Part shown: positions 43,880 through 52,844 of the stretch, piece by piece
How positions within the stretch are numbered: the first letter of the stretch is position 1
Layout of the letters: every line of letters begins with the position of its first letter
Origin: Capnocytophaga sp.
GTDB lineage: Bacteria > Bacteroidota > Bacteroidia > Flavobacteriales > Flavobacteriaceae
Assembly (NCBI RefSeq): GCF_030532915.1
Contig: NZ_JAUNKD010000019.1
Location: 1 to 56,396, forward strand
Length of the DNA stretch: 56,396 nucleotides
Reading direction: 5' to 3'
The notes under the pieces: generated by a model
Told to the model about the DNA's origin: nothing
The model's database searches: none
Seen by the model: the letters and a program-made list of their open reading frames with translations, nothing else
Program-made: the position numbers and the translations under genes

Positions 43880-44794
43880 ATGAACGCATTTTTAGATTAT
43901 CTTTCTGTTGAAAAGAAATATTCTGTTCATACCGTTACTGCGTACCGTATTGATATTGAAGCGTTTGAGTTGTTTCTGAAAGAAGAGTTTTCAAACGAAA
44001 AATCGCTGTCTTTGGAAACAGTTTCTCAAAACGAAATAAAAAAATGGATTGTAATGCTGTCTAAGCAATCGATTGCATTTAAGAGTATTAACAGAAAGTT
44101 ATCGGCTTTGAGGGCGTATTATTCGTTCTTGAAGAAAACCAATCAGATAGATATAAGTCCGTTTGAAAAAGGGATTGCTCCTTTAAAGATTGAAAAAAAA
44201 ATGAAACTTCCGTTTTCAGAAAACGAAGTGGCAAGCGTTTTATTTGGTTTTTCACAAAAAAGTTCATTCGAAGCGATTCGCAACAAAACCATAATCGAAT
44301 TGTTTTATGCCACGGGTATGCGGCGTTCTGAGCTTATTTCGCTTAAAATTAGTGATTTAGATTTTTATCAAAAACAGATAAAAGTATTAGGGAAGCGAAA
44401 TAAAGAGCGTTTTATCCCGATGTTGCCCGAAACGGAAGACGTTTTAAAGAGATATCTCACGGAAAGAGATACCATTATCAGTGAAGAAAATGACGACGTT
44501 CTTTTTGTAACCAAAAACGGAAAGAAAATATATGCAACGCTTGTTTACCGAGTGGTACACTCACATTTTCGGGGTGTAACTGCCAAGCAGGCTGTGAGTC
44601 CGCACGTGTTGCGACATTCATTTGCAAGTCATTTATTAGATGGTGGTGCCGATTTGAACACGGTTAAAGAATTGTTGGGGCATTCAAGTTTGGCGGCAAC
44701 GCAAGTTTATACAAGCACCAGTTTAGCCGAACTCAAAAACCAGTACCAAAAGGCGCACCCTCGGGCAAAAAACCAAAACAATGCAGAAAAGTAG
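43880..44794 (+). CDS. xerC: Tyrosine recombinase XerC
   Basis: Site-specific recombinase of 304 residues that resolves chromosome dimers. A SAM-like DNA-binding domain (about 1-90) precedes the catalytic domain. The catalytic residues can be read off: Arg148 in GMRRSE, Lys172 in GKRNKE, His242 and Arg245 in HVLRHSFASH, His268 in LGHSS and the nucleophile Tyr277 in QVYTS. The length, the chromosomal setting and the tight link to hpf (29 bases) mark it as the housekeeping enzyme and not a phage integrase. Confidence 0.93.
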   Translation: MNAFLDYLSVEKKYSVHTVTAYRIDIEAFELFLKEEFSNEKSLSLETVSQNEIKKWIVMLSKQSIAFKSINRKLSALRAYYSFLKKTNQIDISPFEKGIAPLKIEKKMKLPFSENEVASVLFGFSQKSSFEAIRNKTIIELFYATGMRRSELISLKISDLDFYQKQIKVLGKRNKERFIPMLPETEDVLKRYLTERDTIISEENDDVLFVTKNGKKIYATLVYRVVHSHFRGVTAKQAVSPHVLRHSFASHLLDGGADLNTVKELLGHSSLAATQVYTSTSLAELKNQYQKAHPRAKNQNNAEK

Positions 44795-44823
44795 ATTGTT
44801 AAACCTTTTAAAATTAGATTTTT

Positions 44824-45114
44824 ATGAAAATTCACGTACATCCAGTTGATTTTACCGTTGACCAAAAATTGGTTGATTTTATTCAAAAAAAATTAGATAA
44901 ATTAGAACATTTTTATGATAAAATTATCGAAGCCGATGTTCATTTAAAATTAGAAAACACAAGTTCAAAAGAAAATAAAATTGTTGAAGTAAAAGTTCAC
45001 GTGCCGGGTGAGAGTTTGGTTGTGAAAAAGCAGTTTAAAACCTTTGAAGAAGGCATTGACAGTGCAATAACTCCTCTGGAACGAATGTTATTAAAATATA
45101 AAGAAAAACGTTAA
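44824..45114 (+). CDS. hpf: Short-form ribosome hibernation promoting factor
   Basis: Protein of 96 residues of the HPF/RaiA (YfiA) family, which binds the decoding centre of idle 30S subunits. The beta-alpha-beta fold shows as MKIHVHPVDFTVDQKLVDFI, then KIVEVKVHVPGESLVVKKQ, and a C-terminal helix TPLERMLLKYKEKR. It lacks the dimerisation domain of the long form. It follows xerC on the same transcript. Confidence 0.9.
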   Translation: MKIHVHPVDFTVDQKLVDFIQKKLDKLEHFYDKIIEADVHLKLENTSSKENKIVEVKVHVPGESLVVKKQFKTFEEGIDSAITPLERMLLKYKEKR

Positions 45115-45152
45115 AAAAAACATAAATATATTTTTTGTGTCAGAAAAAAGTA

Positions 45153-45160
45153 TATTTTTG
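45153..45160 (+). promoter_or_regulatory. Bacteroidota -7 box for the OmpA-like gene
   Basis: TATTTTTG, 35 bases upstream of the start, with a TTTG at 45134-45137 that is closer than usual (15 bases). Confidence 0.55.
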
Positions 45161-45195
45161 CCCCAACAATATATTTTTAAGTAATTTAAAGTAGT

Positions 45196-46377
45196 ATGAA
45201 AAAACACATTTTCGCTTTGGCTTCCTTGGTTTTTGTGGGAGTACAAGCACAAGAAGAGAGCTATAACAAGTGGTCAATTGATGTAAATGGCGGTATAAAC
45301 AAGCCGATAGCTGCGTTTTCGGACAATTACTCAACATCAACTCCCAACTTGTGGGGGGCAAATGCAGGTGTTCGTTATATGTTTAACAACAAATTTGGTC
45401 TTCGCTTAGGGGGTGGATATGACACTTTTAAAGATGGTAAAGGCAGCCAAAAATTTGAATCAAGTTTTTGGAATGTTAATTTACAAGCAGTTGCTAACAT
45501 CGGTCGCGCTTTAAGTTTTGAAGAGTGGACAAGTGATTTAGGTTTGCTTGCACACGCCGGAGTTGGATACGGTCAGTTAAACAGCAAAGTGCTTTCGGGT
45601 GCAGACCAAGTTGCTTTCGCAGTAGCGGGATTGACACCGCAACTTCGTATTTCAAACCGAGTTACACTATTGGCAGATGCGTCTGTATACTTCAATGCAA
45701 AACAGCAACGAACTTTTGATACCTATTCAGAATCAGCCAGAAGAGGTATTCAAGGGGTGAACATCACAGGAACAATCGGTTTACAAATTGCTTTGGGCAA
45801 ACACGGTAAACACGCTGATTGGCATCACGATGGTAGCCGATTTGAGAAAATTGAAGATCGTTTAGCTTCATTGGAAGGAGATTTGAGCGGTTTGCAACAA
45901 GAAGTTGCTAACAAACAAAACAAAATGATGGATGCAAACGGAAACAATGTTCCTGACGAAATTGAAAGCTACTTGAATGATAACTATGCAACCAAAGAAA
46001 ACGTGAAAGCATTGGCAGAAGGTGGTGATATGGCAGCTGATTTAATCCGTAAAGGATACATCAACGCATATTTTGATTTCAATTCGTCTAAACCGCAAAT
46101 TTCATCAACTTGGGCTGTTGATTTCGTAGCTAAGTTCTTGAAAGCTAACTCAAATGCTAATATTACCGTTGTAGGATTTGCAGATGAATTGGGTGGAACT
46201 ACTTACAATCAATCACTTTCAACCAAACGAGCAGAAGCTGTTAAGAAATTATTGGTTGATGCCGGTGTTGATGCTTCAAGAATTTCTACCGAAGGAAGGG
46301 GCGAAGATACCTCAGTTAATAAAAATTCACCAAGAGCACGTCAAATCGCACGTAAAACTACTTTTGAATTGAAGTAA
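45196..46377 (+). CDS. OmpA family outer membrane protein
   Basis: Protein of 393 residues. After a signal peptide (about 1-18, ending VQAQ) comes an eight-stranded-barrel-like region (about 22-200), with GLRLGGGYDTF and the strand pattern VTLLADASVYFNAKQ. A short coiled segment follows (FEKIEDRLASLEGDLSGLQQEV), then a single Asp/Asn loop DANGNNVPDEIE resembling a thrombospondin type 3 calcium site. The C-terminal OmpA peptidoglycan-binding domain (about 275-393) has YFDFNSSKPQ and the NxxLSxxRA-type helix. It links outer membrane to cell wall. It is monocistronic with its own terminator. Confidence 0.9.
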   Translation: MKKHIFALASLVFVGVQAQEESYNKWSIDVNGGINKPIAAFSDNYSTSTPNLWGANAGVRYMFNNKFGLRLGGGYDTFKDGKGSQKFESSFWNVNLQAVANIGRALSFEEWTSDLGLLAHAGVGYGQLNSKVLSGADQVAFAVAGLTPQLRISNRVTLLADASVYFNAKQQRTFDTYSESARRGIQGVNITGTIGLQIALGKHGKHADWHHDGSRFEKIEDRLASLEGDLSGLQQEVANKQNKMMDANGNNVPDEIESYLNDNYATKENVKALAEGGDMAADLIRKGYINAYFDFNSSKPQISSTWAVDFVAKFLKANSNANITVVGFADELGGTTYNQSLSTKRAEAVKKLLVDAGVDASRISTEGRGEDTSVNKNSPRARQIARKTTFELK

Positions 46378-46404
46378 GAGTTGGTGTCATAATATTTAGA
46401 TTTA

Positions 46405-46440
46405 AAAAAAAACCGAGAAGAATTTTCTTCTCGGTTTTTT
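46405..46440 (+). terminator. Terminator after the OmpA-like gene
   Basis: Perfect 12-bp stem AACCGAGAAGAA (46411-46422) with 46425-46436, extended by a run of A on the left and six T on the right. Confidence 0.85.
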
Positions 46441-46452
46441 GTTTGAATTATG

Positions 46453-46484
46453 TTTGCATTTATCCGCTAAAAAAGTTAATTTTG
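46453..46484 (+). promoter_or_regulatory. Bacteroidota promoter for the GH95 gene
   Basis: TTTG (46453-46456), a 20-base spacer, then TAATTTTG (46477-46484), 20 bases before the start. It lies within the longer open frame and sets the start. Confidence 0.75.
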
Positions 46485-46504
46485 GACGCTTAATTGCTTT
46501 ATCT

Positions 46505-48928
46505 ATGAATAAATCAGTGTTACTTTTATTGTTTATTACTTTTTTTGAACAGTTAAAAGCTCAAAAACAAGATGTTACTGTTATTTTTGACAAACCTGCC
46601 AATCATTTTACACAGAGTCTTCCCATCGGGAATGGGCGTTTGGGGGCTATGATTTTTGGAAAAACCGATGTGGATAAAATAGTGCTGAATGAAATTTCTC
46701 TTTGGTCGGGCGGAAGCCAAGAAGGAGATAATCCTCAAGCACACACTCATTTGAAAGAAATACAATCGTTATTACTTGAAAGAAAAAATTTGGAAGCTCA
46801 GCAATTGCTTCAAAAACATTTCGTTGCTCAGGGAAAGGGGTCTTGCCACGGAAACGGAGCTGATTGTCATTACGGTTGTTATCAAGTTTTGGGCGAGTTG
46901 AAAATCGATTGGAAATCAACTGCTTTCGTAGAGAATTACAAGCGTGTACTTGATACGGAAAAAGCACTGGCAACCACCACTTTTACCAGAGAAGGTAATC
47001 AAATCAAACAAATGGCTTTTGCCGATTTTAAAAACGATTTGATTTGGATAAAAATTTCGGCAACCGAGCCTTTGGAACTTGACCTTGCGCTTTCTCGTGA
47101 AAAAAATGCACAAGTTTTTTACAATGAAAAAGAAATCATTTTGGAAGGTACGCTCTCTAATGAAAACAAAAGCGGAATGCGATTTGCCGCCATCGCTTCG
47201 GTTGAAACTGATGGAATGTTGGAAAGTAAAGAAACGCATTTGTCGGTCAAATCAGCCAAGCAAATAGTTATAAAAATCAGTGCTGCAACAAATTATGTTC
47301 ATCAAAACGGAACACTTTCCGATGAAAATATAACTGAAAAAACACGGCGTTATTTGTCAAAATCCGCTGAAAATTTTGAAACCTCACAAGCCGAAAGCAC
47401 TGAAATATATCAATCTGTTTTCAATCGAAACCGTTGGACGATGCCCGCCAATGCCGAAACTGAAAAACTCACCACTTTTGAGCGTTTGCAACGATTTTAT
47501 AGCGGAGAAAACGACGCACTTTTGCCCGTGTTGTACTATAATTTCGGGCGTTATTTGCTTATTTCGTCTTCCCGAAAAGGCTTGTTACCCGCTAACTTAC
47601 AGGGTTTATGGGCGGAAGAGTACCAAACGCCTTGGAATGGGGATTATCATCTGAATATCAATCTGCAAATGAATTATTGGTTGGCACAACAAACTAATCT
47701 TTCCGATTTGGCAGAACCGTTGCACCGTTTTACTAAAAATCTGATTCCCAACGGAAAAAAAACAGCAAAAGCCTATTACAATGCCGATGGTTGGGTGGCT
47801 CACGTTATCAGCAATCCTTGGTTTTTTACCTCACCCGGCGAGGGGGCAAGTTGGGGCTCTACGCTCACGGGCGGAGCTTGGCTGTGTGAACATATTTGGG
47901 AACATTACAAATTTACGCAAGATGTTGATTTTCTGAAAGAATATTATCCGGTTTTGAAAGAAGCCGCCCGCTTTTTTGAAGATATTTTGATAAAAGACCC
48001 CAAAACGGGCTACTGGGTAACGGCTCCGTCCAATTCGCCCGAAAATGCGTACGTTCTTCCTGAATTGAAAAACGGGAAAAAGCAAATCGGGTTTACCTGT
48101 ATGGCACCGACTATGGATATGCAGATTGTTAGAGAATTGTTTTCCAGTGTTTTAAAATCTTCCGAAATACTAAAAATTGATAAGGATAAGCGAACTAAAT
48201 GGAAAAATATCATCAAAAATACGGCACCGAATGTCATCGGGAAAAACGGAGATTTAAACGAATGGCTTGATGATTGGGACGATGCCGAACCTACGCACCG
48301 ACACGTTTCACACCTTTATGGCTTATATCCGTATGACGAAATTACGCCTTGGGATACGCCTAAGCTTGCCCAAGCCGCCGAAAAAACTTTGAAAATGCGT
48401 GGCGACGGCGGAACGGGTTGGTCAAGAGCTTGGAAAATAAACTTTTGGGCAAGATTGCAAAACGGAGACCACGCTTTGACTTTGTTGCGTCAGTTGCTCT
48501 ATCCCGTTTCGTCGGGAGAAACTCACGGACAAAAAGGAGGCACTTATGCGAATTTATTTTGTGCCCATCCGCCGTTTCAAATCGATGGAAATTTTGGCGG
48601 AGCTGCCGGAATATCCGAAATGCTTTTGCAAAGTCACGGCAAAGATAACGCGATTCGTTTTTTGCCCGCCCTGCCTTCGCACCCCGATTGGAAAGACGGC
48701 GAAATGCGCGGAATGAAAACCCGTAATGGATTTGAAGTGAGTTTCTTATGGAAAAATCATTCCTTGCAAAAAGCTCAAATTTTGTCGTTGCACGCCAAAG
48801 AATGCAAGGTGTTTCTTCCGGCAGGGAAACGTATTTTTCACAACGGAAAAGTGTTGGTGAAAAAACGCAAAAAAGGCGGTGTGGTTACTTTCAAAACCTC
48901 AAAAGGAAGCACGTATAGCATTGAGTAA
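46505..48928 (+). CDS. GH95 family alpha-L-fucosidase
   Basis: Secreted glycoside hydrolase of 807 residues with a signal peptide (MNKSVLLLLFITFFEQLKA). GH95 enzymes are inverting fucosidases, most often releasing alpha-1,2-linked fucose from host glycans and milk oligosaccharides. Residues matching the known catalytic set of Bifidobacterium AfcA are visible: Asn384 and Asn386 in HLNINLQMNYW (activating), Glu513 in SNSPENAY (acid) and Asp694 in QIDGNFGG. An N-terminal beta domain (SLPIGNGRLGAMIFG), a linker, a helical barrel and a C-terminal beta domain complete the fold. The start at MNKSV is chosen because a full promoter occupies the upstream frame. No neighbouring fucose genes are present. 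Confidence 0.92.
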   Translation: MNKSVLLLLFITFFEQLKAQKQDVTVIFDKPANHFTQSLPIGNGRLGAMIFGKTDVDKIVLNEISLWSGGSQEGDNPQAHTHLKEIQSLLLERKNLEAQQLLQKHFVAQGKGSCHGNGADCHYGCYQVLGELKIDWKSTAFVENYKRVLDTEKALATTTFTREGNQIKQMAFADFKNDLIWIKISATEPLELDLALSREKNAQVFYNEKEIILEGTLSNENKSGMRFAAIASVETDGMLESKETHLSVKSAKQIVIKISAATNYVHQNGTLSDENITEKTRRYLSKSAENFETSQAESTEIYQSVFNRNRWTMPANAETEKLTTFERLQRFYSGENDALLPVLYYNFGRYLLISSSRKGLLPANLQGLWAEEYQTPWNGDYHLNINLQMNYWLAQQTNLSDLAEPLHRFTKNLIPNGKKTAKAYYNADGWVAHVISNPWFFTSPGEGASWGSTLTGGAWLCEHIWEHYKFTQDVDFLKEYYPVLKEAARFFEDILIKDPKTGYWVTAPSNSPENAYVLPELKNGKKQIGFTCMAPTMDMQIVRELFSSVLKSSEILKIDKDKRTKWKNIIKNTAPNVIGKNGDLNEWLDDWDDAEPTHRHVSHLYGLYPYDEITPWDTPKLAQAAEKTLKMRGDGGTGWSRAWKINFWARLQNGDHALTLLRQLLYPVSSGETHGQKGGTYANLFCAHPPFQIDGNFGGAAGISEMLLQSHGKDNAIRFLPALPSHPDWKDGEMRGMKTRNGFEVSFLWKNHSLQKAQILSLHAKECKVFLPAGKRIFHNGKVLVKKRKKGGVVTFKTSKGSTYSIE

Positions 48929-48963
48929 ATCGTGTAAAATATTGTTATTTCAGAAAAAAAACG

Positions 48964-48971
48964 TATTTTTG
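48964..48971 (+). promoter_or_regulatory. Bacteroidota -7 box for lipA
   Basis: TATTTTTG, 26 bases upstream of lipA, with a TTG about 19 bases further upstream. Confidence 0.6.
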
Positions 48972-48997
48972 GGGGCAATTTAATAGCAAATAAAATT

Positions 48998-49882
48998 ATG
49001 AGTATTGACAATGTTGCAGTTGAAAGTAGTGTACTTCCGCCGAAGGGCAAACCGAAATGGATTCGCGTGAAGCTCCCGACGGGAAAAAAATATACCGAAC
49101 TCAGAAATGTAGTTGATAAATATAATCTTCATACTATCTGTACCTCAGGAAGTTGCCCTAATATGGGCGAATGTTGGGGTGAAGGTACGGCAACATTTAT
49201 GATTTTGGGTAATATCTGTACGCGTTCGTGCGGATTTTGTGGCGTAAAAACAGGTCGCCCTGAATCGTTGGATTGGGAAGAACCCGAAAAAGTGGCTCGT
49301 TCCATTAAATTGATGAATATCAAGCACGCCGTAATTACTTCGGTGGATCGTGATGATTTGAAAGATATGGGAAGCATTATGTGGGCAGAAACCATTAAGG
49401 CAATCCGCCGGATGAATCCTGAAACTACACTTGAAACATTGATTCCTGATTTTCAAGGAGTTGGAAAAAATATAAATCGTATTATTGCGGTTGAGCCAGA
49501 GGTGATTTCTCATAATATGGAAACGGTTCGGCGTTTGACTCGTGAGGTGCGCATTCAAGCCAAGTACGACCGAAGTTTGCAAGTGTTGAAATATTTAAAA
49601 GAAAATGGTGCAAAACGCACAAAATCAGGGATTATGCTTGGTCTTGGCGAAACCGAAGAGGAAGTGATTGAAACCATTCACGATTTGAAAAGCGTTAATT
49701 TAGATGTGCTTACCATAGGGCAATATTTGCAACCATCAAAAAAACATTTGCCTGTAAAACAGTTTATTACGCCTGAGCAGTTCGCCAAATACAAAGAAAT
49801 AGGGGAGTCGTTGGGATTCCGACACGTGGAAAGCGGTGCTTTGGTTCGTTCGTCATACCGAGCTCATAAACACGTTTTGTAA
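48998..49882 (+). CDS. lipA: Lipoyl synthase
   Basis: Radical-SAM enzyme that inserts two sulfur atoms into octanoyl groups on lipoyl domains. The 294-residue protein has both cluster motifs: the auxiliary cluster cysteines in [12 protein letters not shown] and the radical-SAM CxxxCxxC in CTRSCGFC. The C-terminal RSSY motif that ligates the auxiliary cluster is present in VRSSYRAHK. It is transcribed alone; its partner lipB is not in this window. A strong terminator follows, shared with the convergent ABC permease gene. Confidence 0.95.
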   Translation: MSIDNVAVESSVLPPKGKPKWIRVKLPTGKKYTELRNVVDKYNLHTICTSGSCPNMGECWGEGTATFMILGNICTRSCGFCGVKTGRPESLDWEEPEKVARSIKLMNIKHAVITSVDRDDLKDMGSIMWAETIKAIRRMNPETTLETLIPDFQGVGKNINRIIAVEPEVISHNMETVRRLTREVRIQAKYDRSLQVLKYLKENGAKRTKSGIMLGLGETEEEVIETIHDLKSVNLDVLTIGQYLQPSKKHLPVKQFITPEQFAKYKEIGESLGFRHVESGALVRSSYRAHKHVL

Positions 49883-49936
49883 AGAAAAAATAGAATTCGT
49901 TTTTTAATAAAAATTGGTTTTTGTTCGTTCATTGGT

Positions 49937-49975
49937 ACTCCGTCAAAGTTTTAAAACTCTGACGGAGTTTTTTTT
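49937..49975. terminator. Bidirectional terminator between lipA and the ABC permease gene
   Basis: Long hairpin: ACTCCGTCA (49937-49945) with TGACGGAGT (49960-49968), and inner AGTTTT with AAAACT, with one internal mismatch, followed by eight T on the plus strand. Confidence 0.85.
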
Positions 49976-49976
49976 G

Positions 49977-50801
49977 TCATAAATCACGTCGTTTTATCAA
50001 ATAATATGAAAGATAAATGAAAATGAATGTCCAGCCGAGGGTAATGAAAATGTCTGTCCATTGTACGGCATAGTTGTAGTTGGCATTGATTCCCACCTGA
50101 TTAGCGGCTTCTTTGATGGCTGACATTCTGGTAAAAGGCTGTTTGATGAGGTTTCCCATTGCTTCCAATGGTAAAAAACGGGTAAACGGTTTTAAAGCGC
50201 CGTCGTTATAGTGTGAAATTCCTAAAATAATCGCTTCAATGACGTACCAAAGAATCAAAAAACCCAGCGAAAAGGCCGATTTTCGTGTTAAAACTGAAAA
50301 AAACAAACAAATACTGAAAAAACCGACCAATTTTAAGAAATAAGCCAACAGAAATTCCGTTTGTGAAAATATAATTCCGATTTCGTTAAAGGTGGAATAC
50401 ATCAAGCCTAAAATCATTGAGATAACAAAAACAACAACCGTTGAAATTAAGGCAAATAAAACCACTGTGAGGAATTTTGACAAAATAAATTCTTTTTTGC
50501 TTAATCCGTCTATTAGGTTCTGTTTCAGTGTTTTATTGCTGTATTCGCTGGCAATCATCGATACGATGACCACTGCCAGAAACAATTTGAAATAATCGGC
50601 AAAAAAGGTGTTAAAATGCCAAATAAACGGAAAATCAAAAATGCCCTGTTTTGCCAAATGGAATTCAAAATCACCAAAATCAATTTTTATCATTGAAAAC
50701 AATGAAAGAAAGGTGAGCAGTCCGAAATACGAAAGAATTAAAATGCGGCTGCTTCTGCTGTTCCAAATTTTGATAAGTTCTATTTGTAATAATCGTATCA
50801 T
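49977..50801 (-). CDS. ABC-2 type transporter permease
   Basis: Inner-membrane protein of 274 residues with six hydrophobic segments. It opens MIRLLQIELIKIWNSRSSR and has the ASEYSNKTLKQNLIDGLSKKEFILSKF cytoplasmic coupling region typical of ABC-2 permeases. It pairs with the ATP-binding gene 6 bases upstream to form an exporter, possibly of a peptide, antibiotic or lipid. The substrate is not deducible. The terminator with lipA lies immediately after its stop. Confidence 0.87.
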   Translation of the reverse strand: MIRLLQIELIKIWNSRSSRILILSYFGLLTFLSLFSMIKIDFGDFEFHLAKQGIFDFPFIWHFNTFFADYFKLFLAVVIVSMIASEYSNKTLKQNLIDGLSKKEFILSKFLTVVLFALISTVVVFVISMILGLMYSTFNEIGIIFSQTEFLLAYFLKLVGFFSICLFFSVLTRKSAFSLGFLILWYVIEAIILGISHYNDGALKPFTRFLPLEAMGNLIKQPFTRMSAIKEAANQVGINANYNYAVQWTDIFITLGWTFIFIYLSYYLIKRRDL

Positions 50802-50807
50802 AATGAA

Positions 50808-51707
50808 TTAGTTATGTGAATTTGTTAATTTAAGGAATTGATTTTCAAGACTTTCTTTTCGTTTTACCAAATGAGAAAGTACAAAACCTTTTTCGAAAAG
50901 CAATTTATTTAATTCTGATGCTTCCAAATCTGTTTTTGGAAAGGCTCTGATGATTCCATTTTCAGAAGTAACTTTTTCAAAATCAGGGTCATTTGTTAAG
51001 AGATAACCTAAGGTTTCGTTATTTTCACAGCTCAATTCAAAAAATCCGTTGTTGGTAATCATTTCATCAACACGTCCGTTGTAGAGCATTTTTCCTTGTT
51101 GAAGTACAATTACGTGCGAACAAACTTTTTCAACTTCGTCCAGCAAATGTGAAGCTAAAAGTACAGTAACTCCTTGTGAAGCAATGTATTGAATGAGTTC
51201 TCTGATTTTGTGAATGCCTTGTGGGTCAAGTCCGTTGGTGGGTTCGTCCAGAATCAAAATTTCGGGGTCATTGAGCAAAGCCGAAGCAATCGCCAAACGC
51301 TGTTTCATTCCGAGGGAAAAAGCCTTGAATTTCCGGTCTTTATACTCCCATAAGCCTACCAATTTTAATTTTTCTTCAATTTTTTCATCGGAAATTTCTT
51401 TGATTTTGCAAACCAATTTCAAATTTTGGTAGGCAGACATATACGGATAGAAATTAGGGCGTTCAATAATTGCACCAATTCGTTTGAGAGCTTGCTGATT
51501 GCTGAGACTTCCGTTGAACCATTTGTAACTTCCTGATGTTTTGTTTATTACCCCTAAAATCATTCCCAAAGTGGTTGATTTCCCGCTTCCGTTAGGTCCG
51601 AGCAAGCCGTACACATTTCCTTTTTCAATTTGAAATGAAACGTTATTTACGGCGTTAAAAGCCCCGAATTTTTTACAGAGATTTTGAATTTCTAAAATCG
51701 TTTTCAT
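50808..51707 (-). CDS. ABC transporter ATP-binding protein
   Basis: ATPase subunit of 299 residues for the adjacent permease. Motifs in order are Walker A GPNGSGKST, a Q-loop region, the ABC signature in FSLGMKQRLAIA, Walker B LILDEPTNGLDPQG and the H-loop LLASHLLDEVEKV. The C-terminal 80 residues are the extension seen in exporters of the CcmA/BcrA type. No TAnnTTTG box is visible between this gene and the fabD terminator, so its promoter is unidentified. Confidence 0.92.
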   Translation of the reverse strand: MKTILEIQNLCKKFGAFNAVNNVSFQIEKGNVYGLLGPNGSGKSTTLGMILGVINKTSGSYKWFNGSLSNQQALKRIGAIIERPNFYPYMSAYQNLKLVCKIKEISDEKIEEKLKLVGLWEYKDRKFKAFSLGMKQRLAIASALLNDPEILILDEPTNGLDPQGIHKIRELIQYIASQGVTVLLASHLLDEVEKVCSHVIVLQQGKMLYNGRVDEMITNNGFFELSCENNETLGYLLTNDPDFEKVTSENGIIRAFPKTDLEASELNKLLFEKGFVLSHLVKRKESLENQFLKLTNSHN

Positions 51708-51721
51708 AGATAAAATAACTA

Positions 51722-51760
51722 AAAAAGAGATTGTTAGAAAAATGTTTTGCTAACAATCTC
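51722..51760 (-). terminator. fabD terminator
   Basis: Perfect 11-bp stem GAGATTGTTAG (51727-51737) with 51750-51760. On the minus strand it is followed by TCTCTTTTTT-type T residues, 12 bases after the fabD stop. Confidence 0.85.
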
Positions 51761-51771
51761 AAAGAAAATAA

Positions 51772-52650
51772 TTATTCGGCAGAACTTACAACTGCTTCTT
51801 TATCAATCTTTTTTACCAGTCCTTGCAACACTTTTCCCGGACCGACTTCAATAAATTCGCTGGCTCCGTCTTTAATCATTTGTTGCACGCTTTGTGTCCA
51901 TTTTACGGGAGCGGTCAGTTGATTAATCAGATTTTTCTTGATTTCGTTCGGATTGTAAACCGCAGTTGTTGTAACATTTTGATAAACAGGACAAATTGGT
52001 TTGTTGAAAGGCGTGTTTTCAATGGCTTTTGCCAGTTCTTCTTCGGCAGGTTTCATCAAAACGGAATGAAAAGCACCGCCCACAGGCAAAATTAGCGCTC
52101 GTTTGGCTCCGGCTTCTTTCATTGCTTCACAGGCTTTCTCTACTGCCGAAAGTTCTCCGGAAATCACCAACTGACCGGGACAATTGTAGTTTGCCGGCGT
52201 TACGATTCCGTCAATTTTTTTACAAGCTTCCTCAACCACAGCGTCCTCTAAACCTAAAACGGCAGCCATTGTTCCGGGTTGTAATTCACAGGCTTTTTGC
52301 ATTGCCATCGCTCGTTTGTAAACCAGTTGCAATCCGTTTTCAAAAGAGAGGGTTTTGTTGGCAACCAATGCCGAAAATTCGCCTAATGAATGTCCCGCAA
52401 CCATTTGAGGCTGAAATGATTCGCCTAATGTTTTGCTTAAAATCACGGAGTGTAAAAAAATGGCGGGTTGCGTTACTTTTGTTTGCTTTAAATCATCGTC
52501 AGAGCCCTCAAACATAATTTTGGTAATGTCAAAGCCCAAAATTTGATTTGCCGCATCGAACAGTTTTTTTGCTTCATTTGATTTTTCGTACAAATCACGT
52601 CCCATACCAACAAACTGTGCCCCTTGTCCGGGGAAAATATATGCTTTCAT
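51772..52650 (-). CDS. fabD: Malonyl-CoA:ACP transacylase
   Basis: Loads malonyl groups onto acyl carrier protein for fatty acid synthesis. The 292-residue cytosolic protein begins AYIFPGQGAQFVGMGRDLYE. The catalytic Ser is in GHSLGEFSAL (with the conserved preceding His), Arg is in YKRAMAMQ, and the catalytic His is in GGAFHSVLM, with VGPGKVLQGL near the end. It is a single-gene unit here, with promoter box and terminator. Confidence 0.95.
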   Translation of the reverse strand: MKAYIFPGQGAQFVGMGRDLYEKSNEAKKLFDAANQILGFDITKIMFEGSDDDLKQTKVTQPAIFLHSVILSKTLGESFQPQMVAGHSLGEFSALVANKTLSFENGLQLVYKRAMAMQKACELQPGTMAAVLGLEDAVVEEACKKIDGIVTPANYNCPGQLVISGELSAVEKACEAMKEAGAKRALILPVGGAFHSVLMKPAEEELAKAIENTPFNKPICPVYQNVTTTAVYNPNEIKKNLINQLTAPVKWTQSVQQMIKDGASEFIEVGPGKVLQGLVKKIDKEAVVSSAE

Positions 52651-52677
52651 ACTTTTTTAATTAAAATTTTTATTTTA

Positions 52678-52685
52678 CAAACCTA
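52678..52685 (-). promoter_or_regulatory. Bacteroidota -7 box for fabD
   Basis: TAGGTTTG on the minus strand, 28 bases ahead of fabD. Confidence 0.6.
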
Positions 52686-52773
52686 TTCTAAATCTTGTTC
52701 AAATGCAAGTTTTTTCGTCAAAAAAAATAATTTGGTTTGCTCGCAGCTGAATTTACAGTTTTTCTGCAAATGC

Positions 52774-52808
52774 AAAACAGGCTAAATCATAATGATTTAA
52801 CCTGTTTT
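52774..52808. terminator. Terminator after the second OmpA-like gene
   Basis: AAAACAGGCTAAATCAT (52774-52790) pairs with ATGATTTAACCTGTTTT (52792-52808) with one mismatch and a one-base loop. The T-run is better on the plus strand, but the only gene feeding it is the minus-strand OmpA-like gene 36 bases away. Confidence 0.7.
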
Positions 52809-52844
52809 TTCAATTAATTGTATAACATTTAAAATAAATCGAGC

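Noticed and set aside
43880-44794. Tyrosine recombinase as a mark of a mobile element
   Set aside because: Length, complete catalytic set, coupling to hpf, and no att-like repeats or phage genes nearby point to housekeeping XerC.
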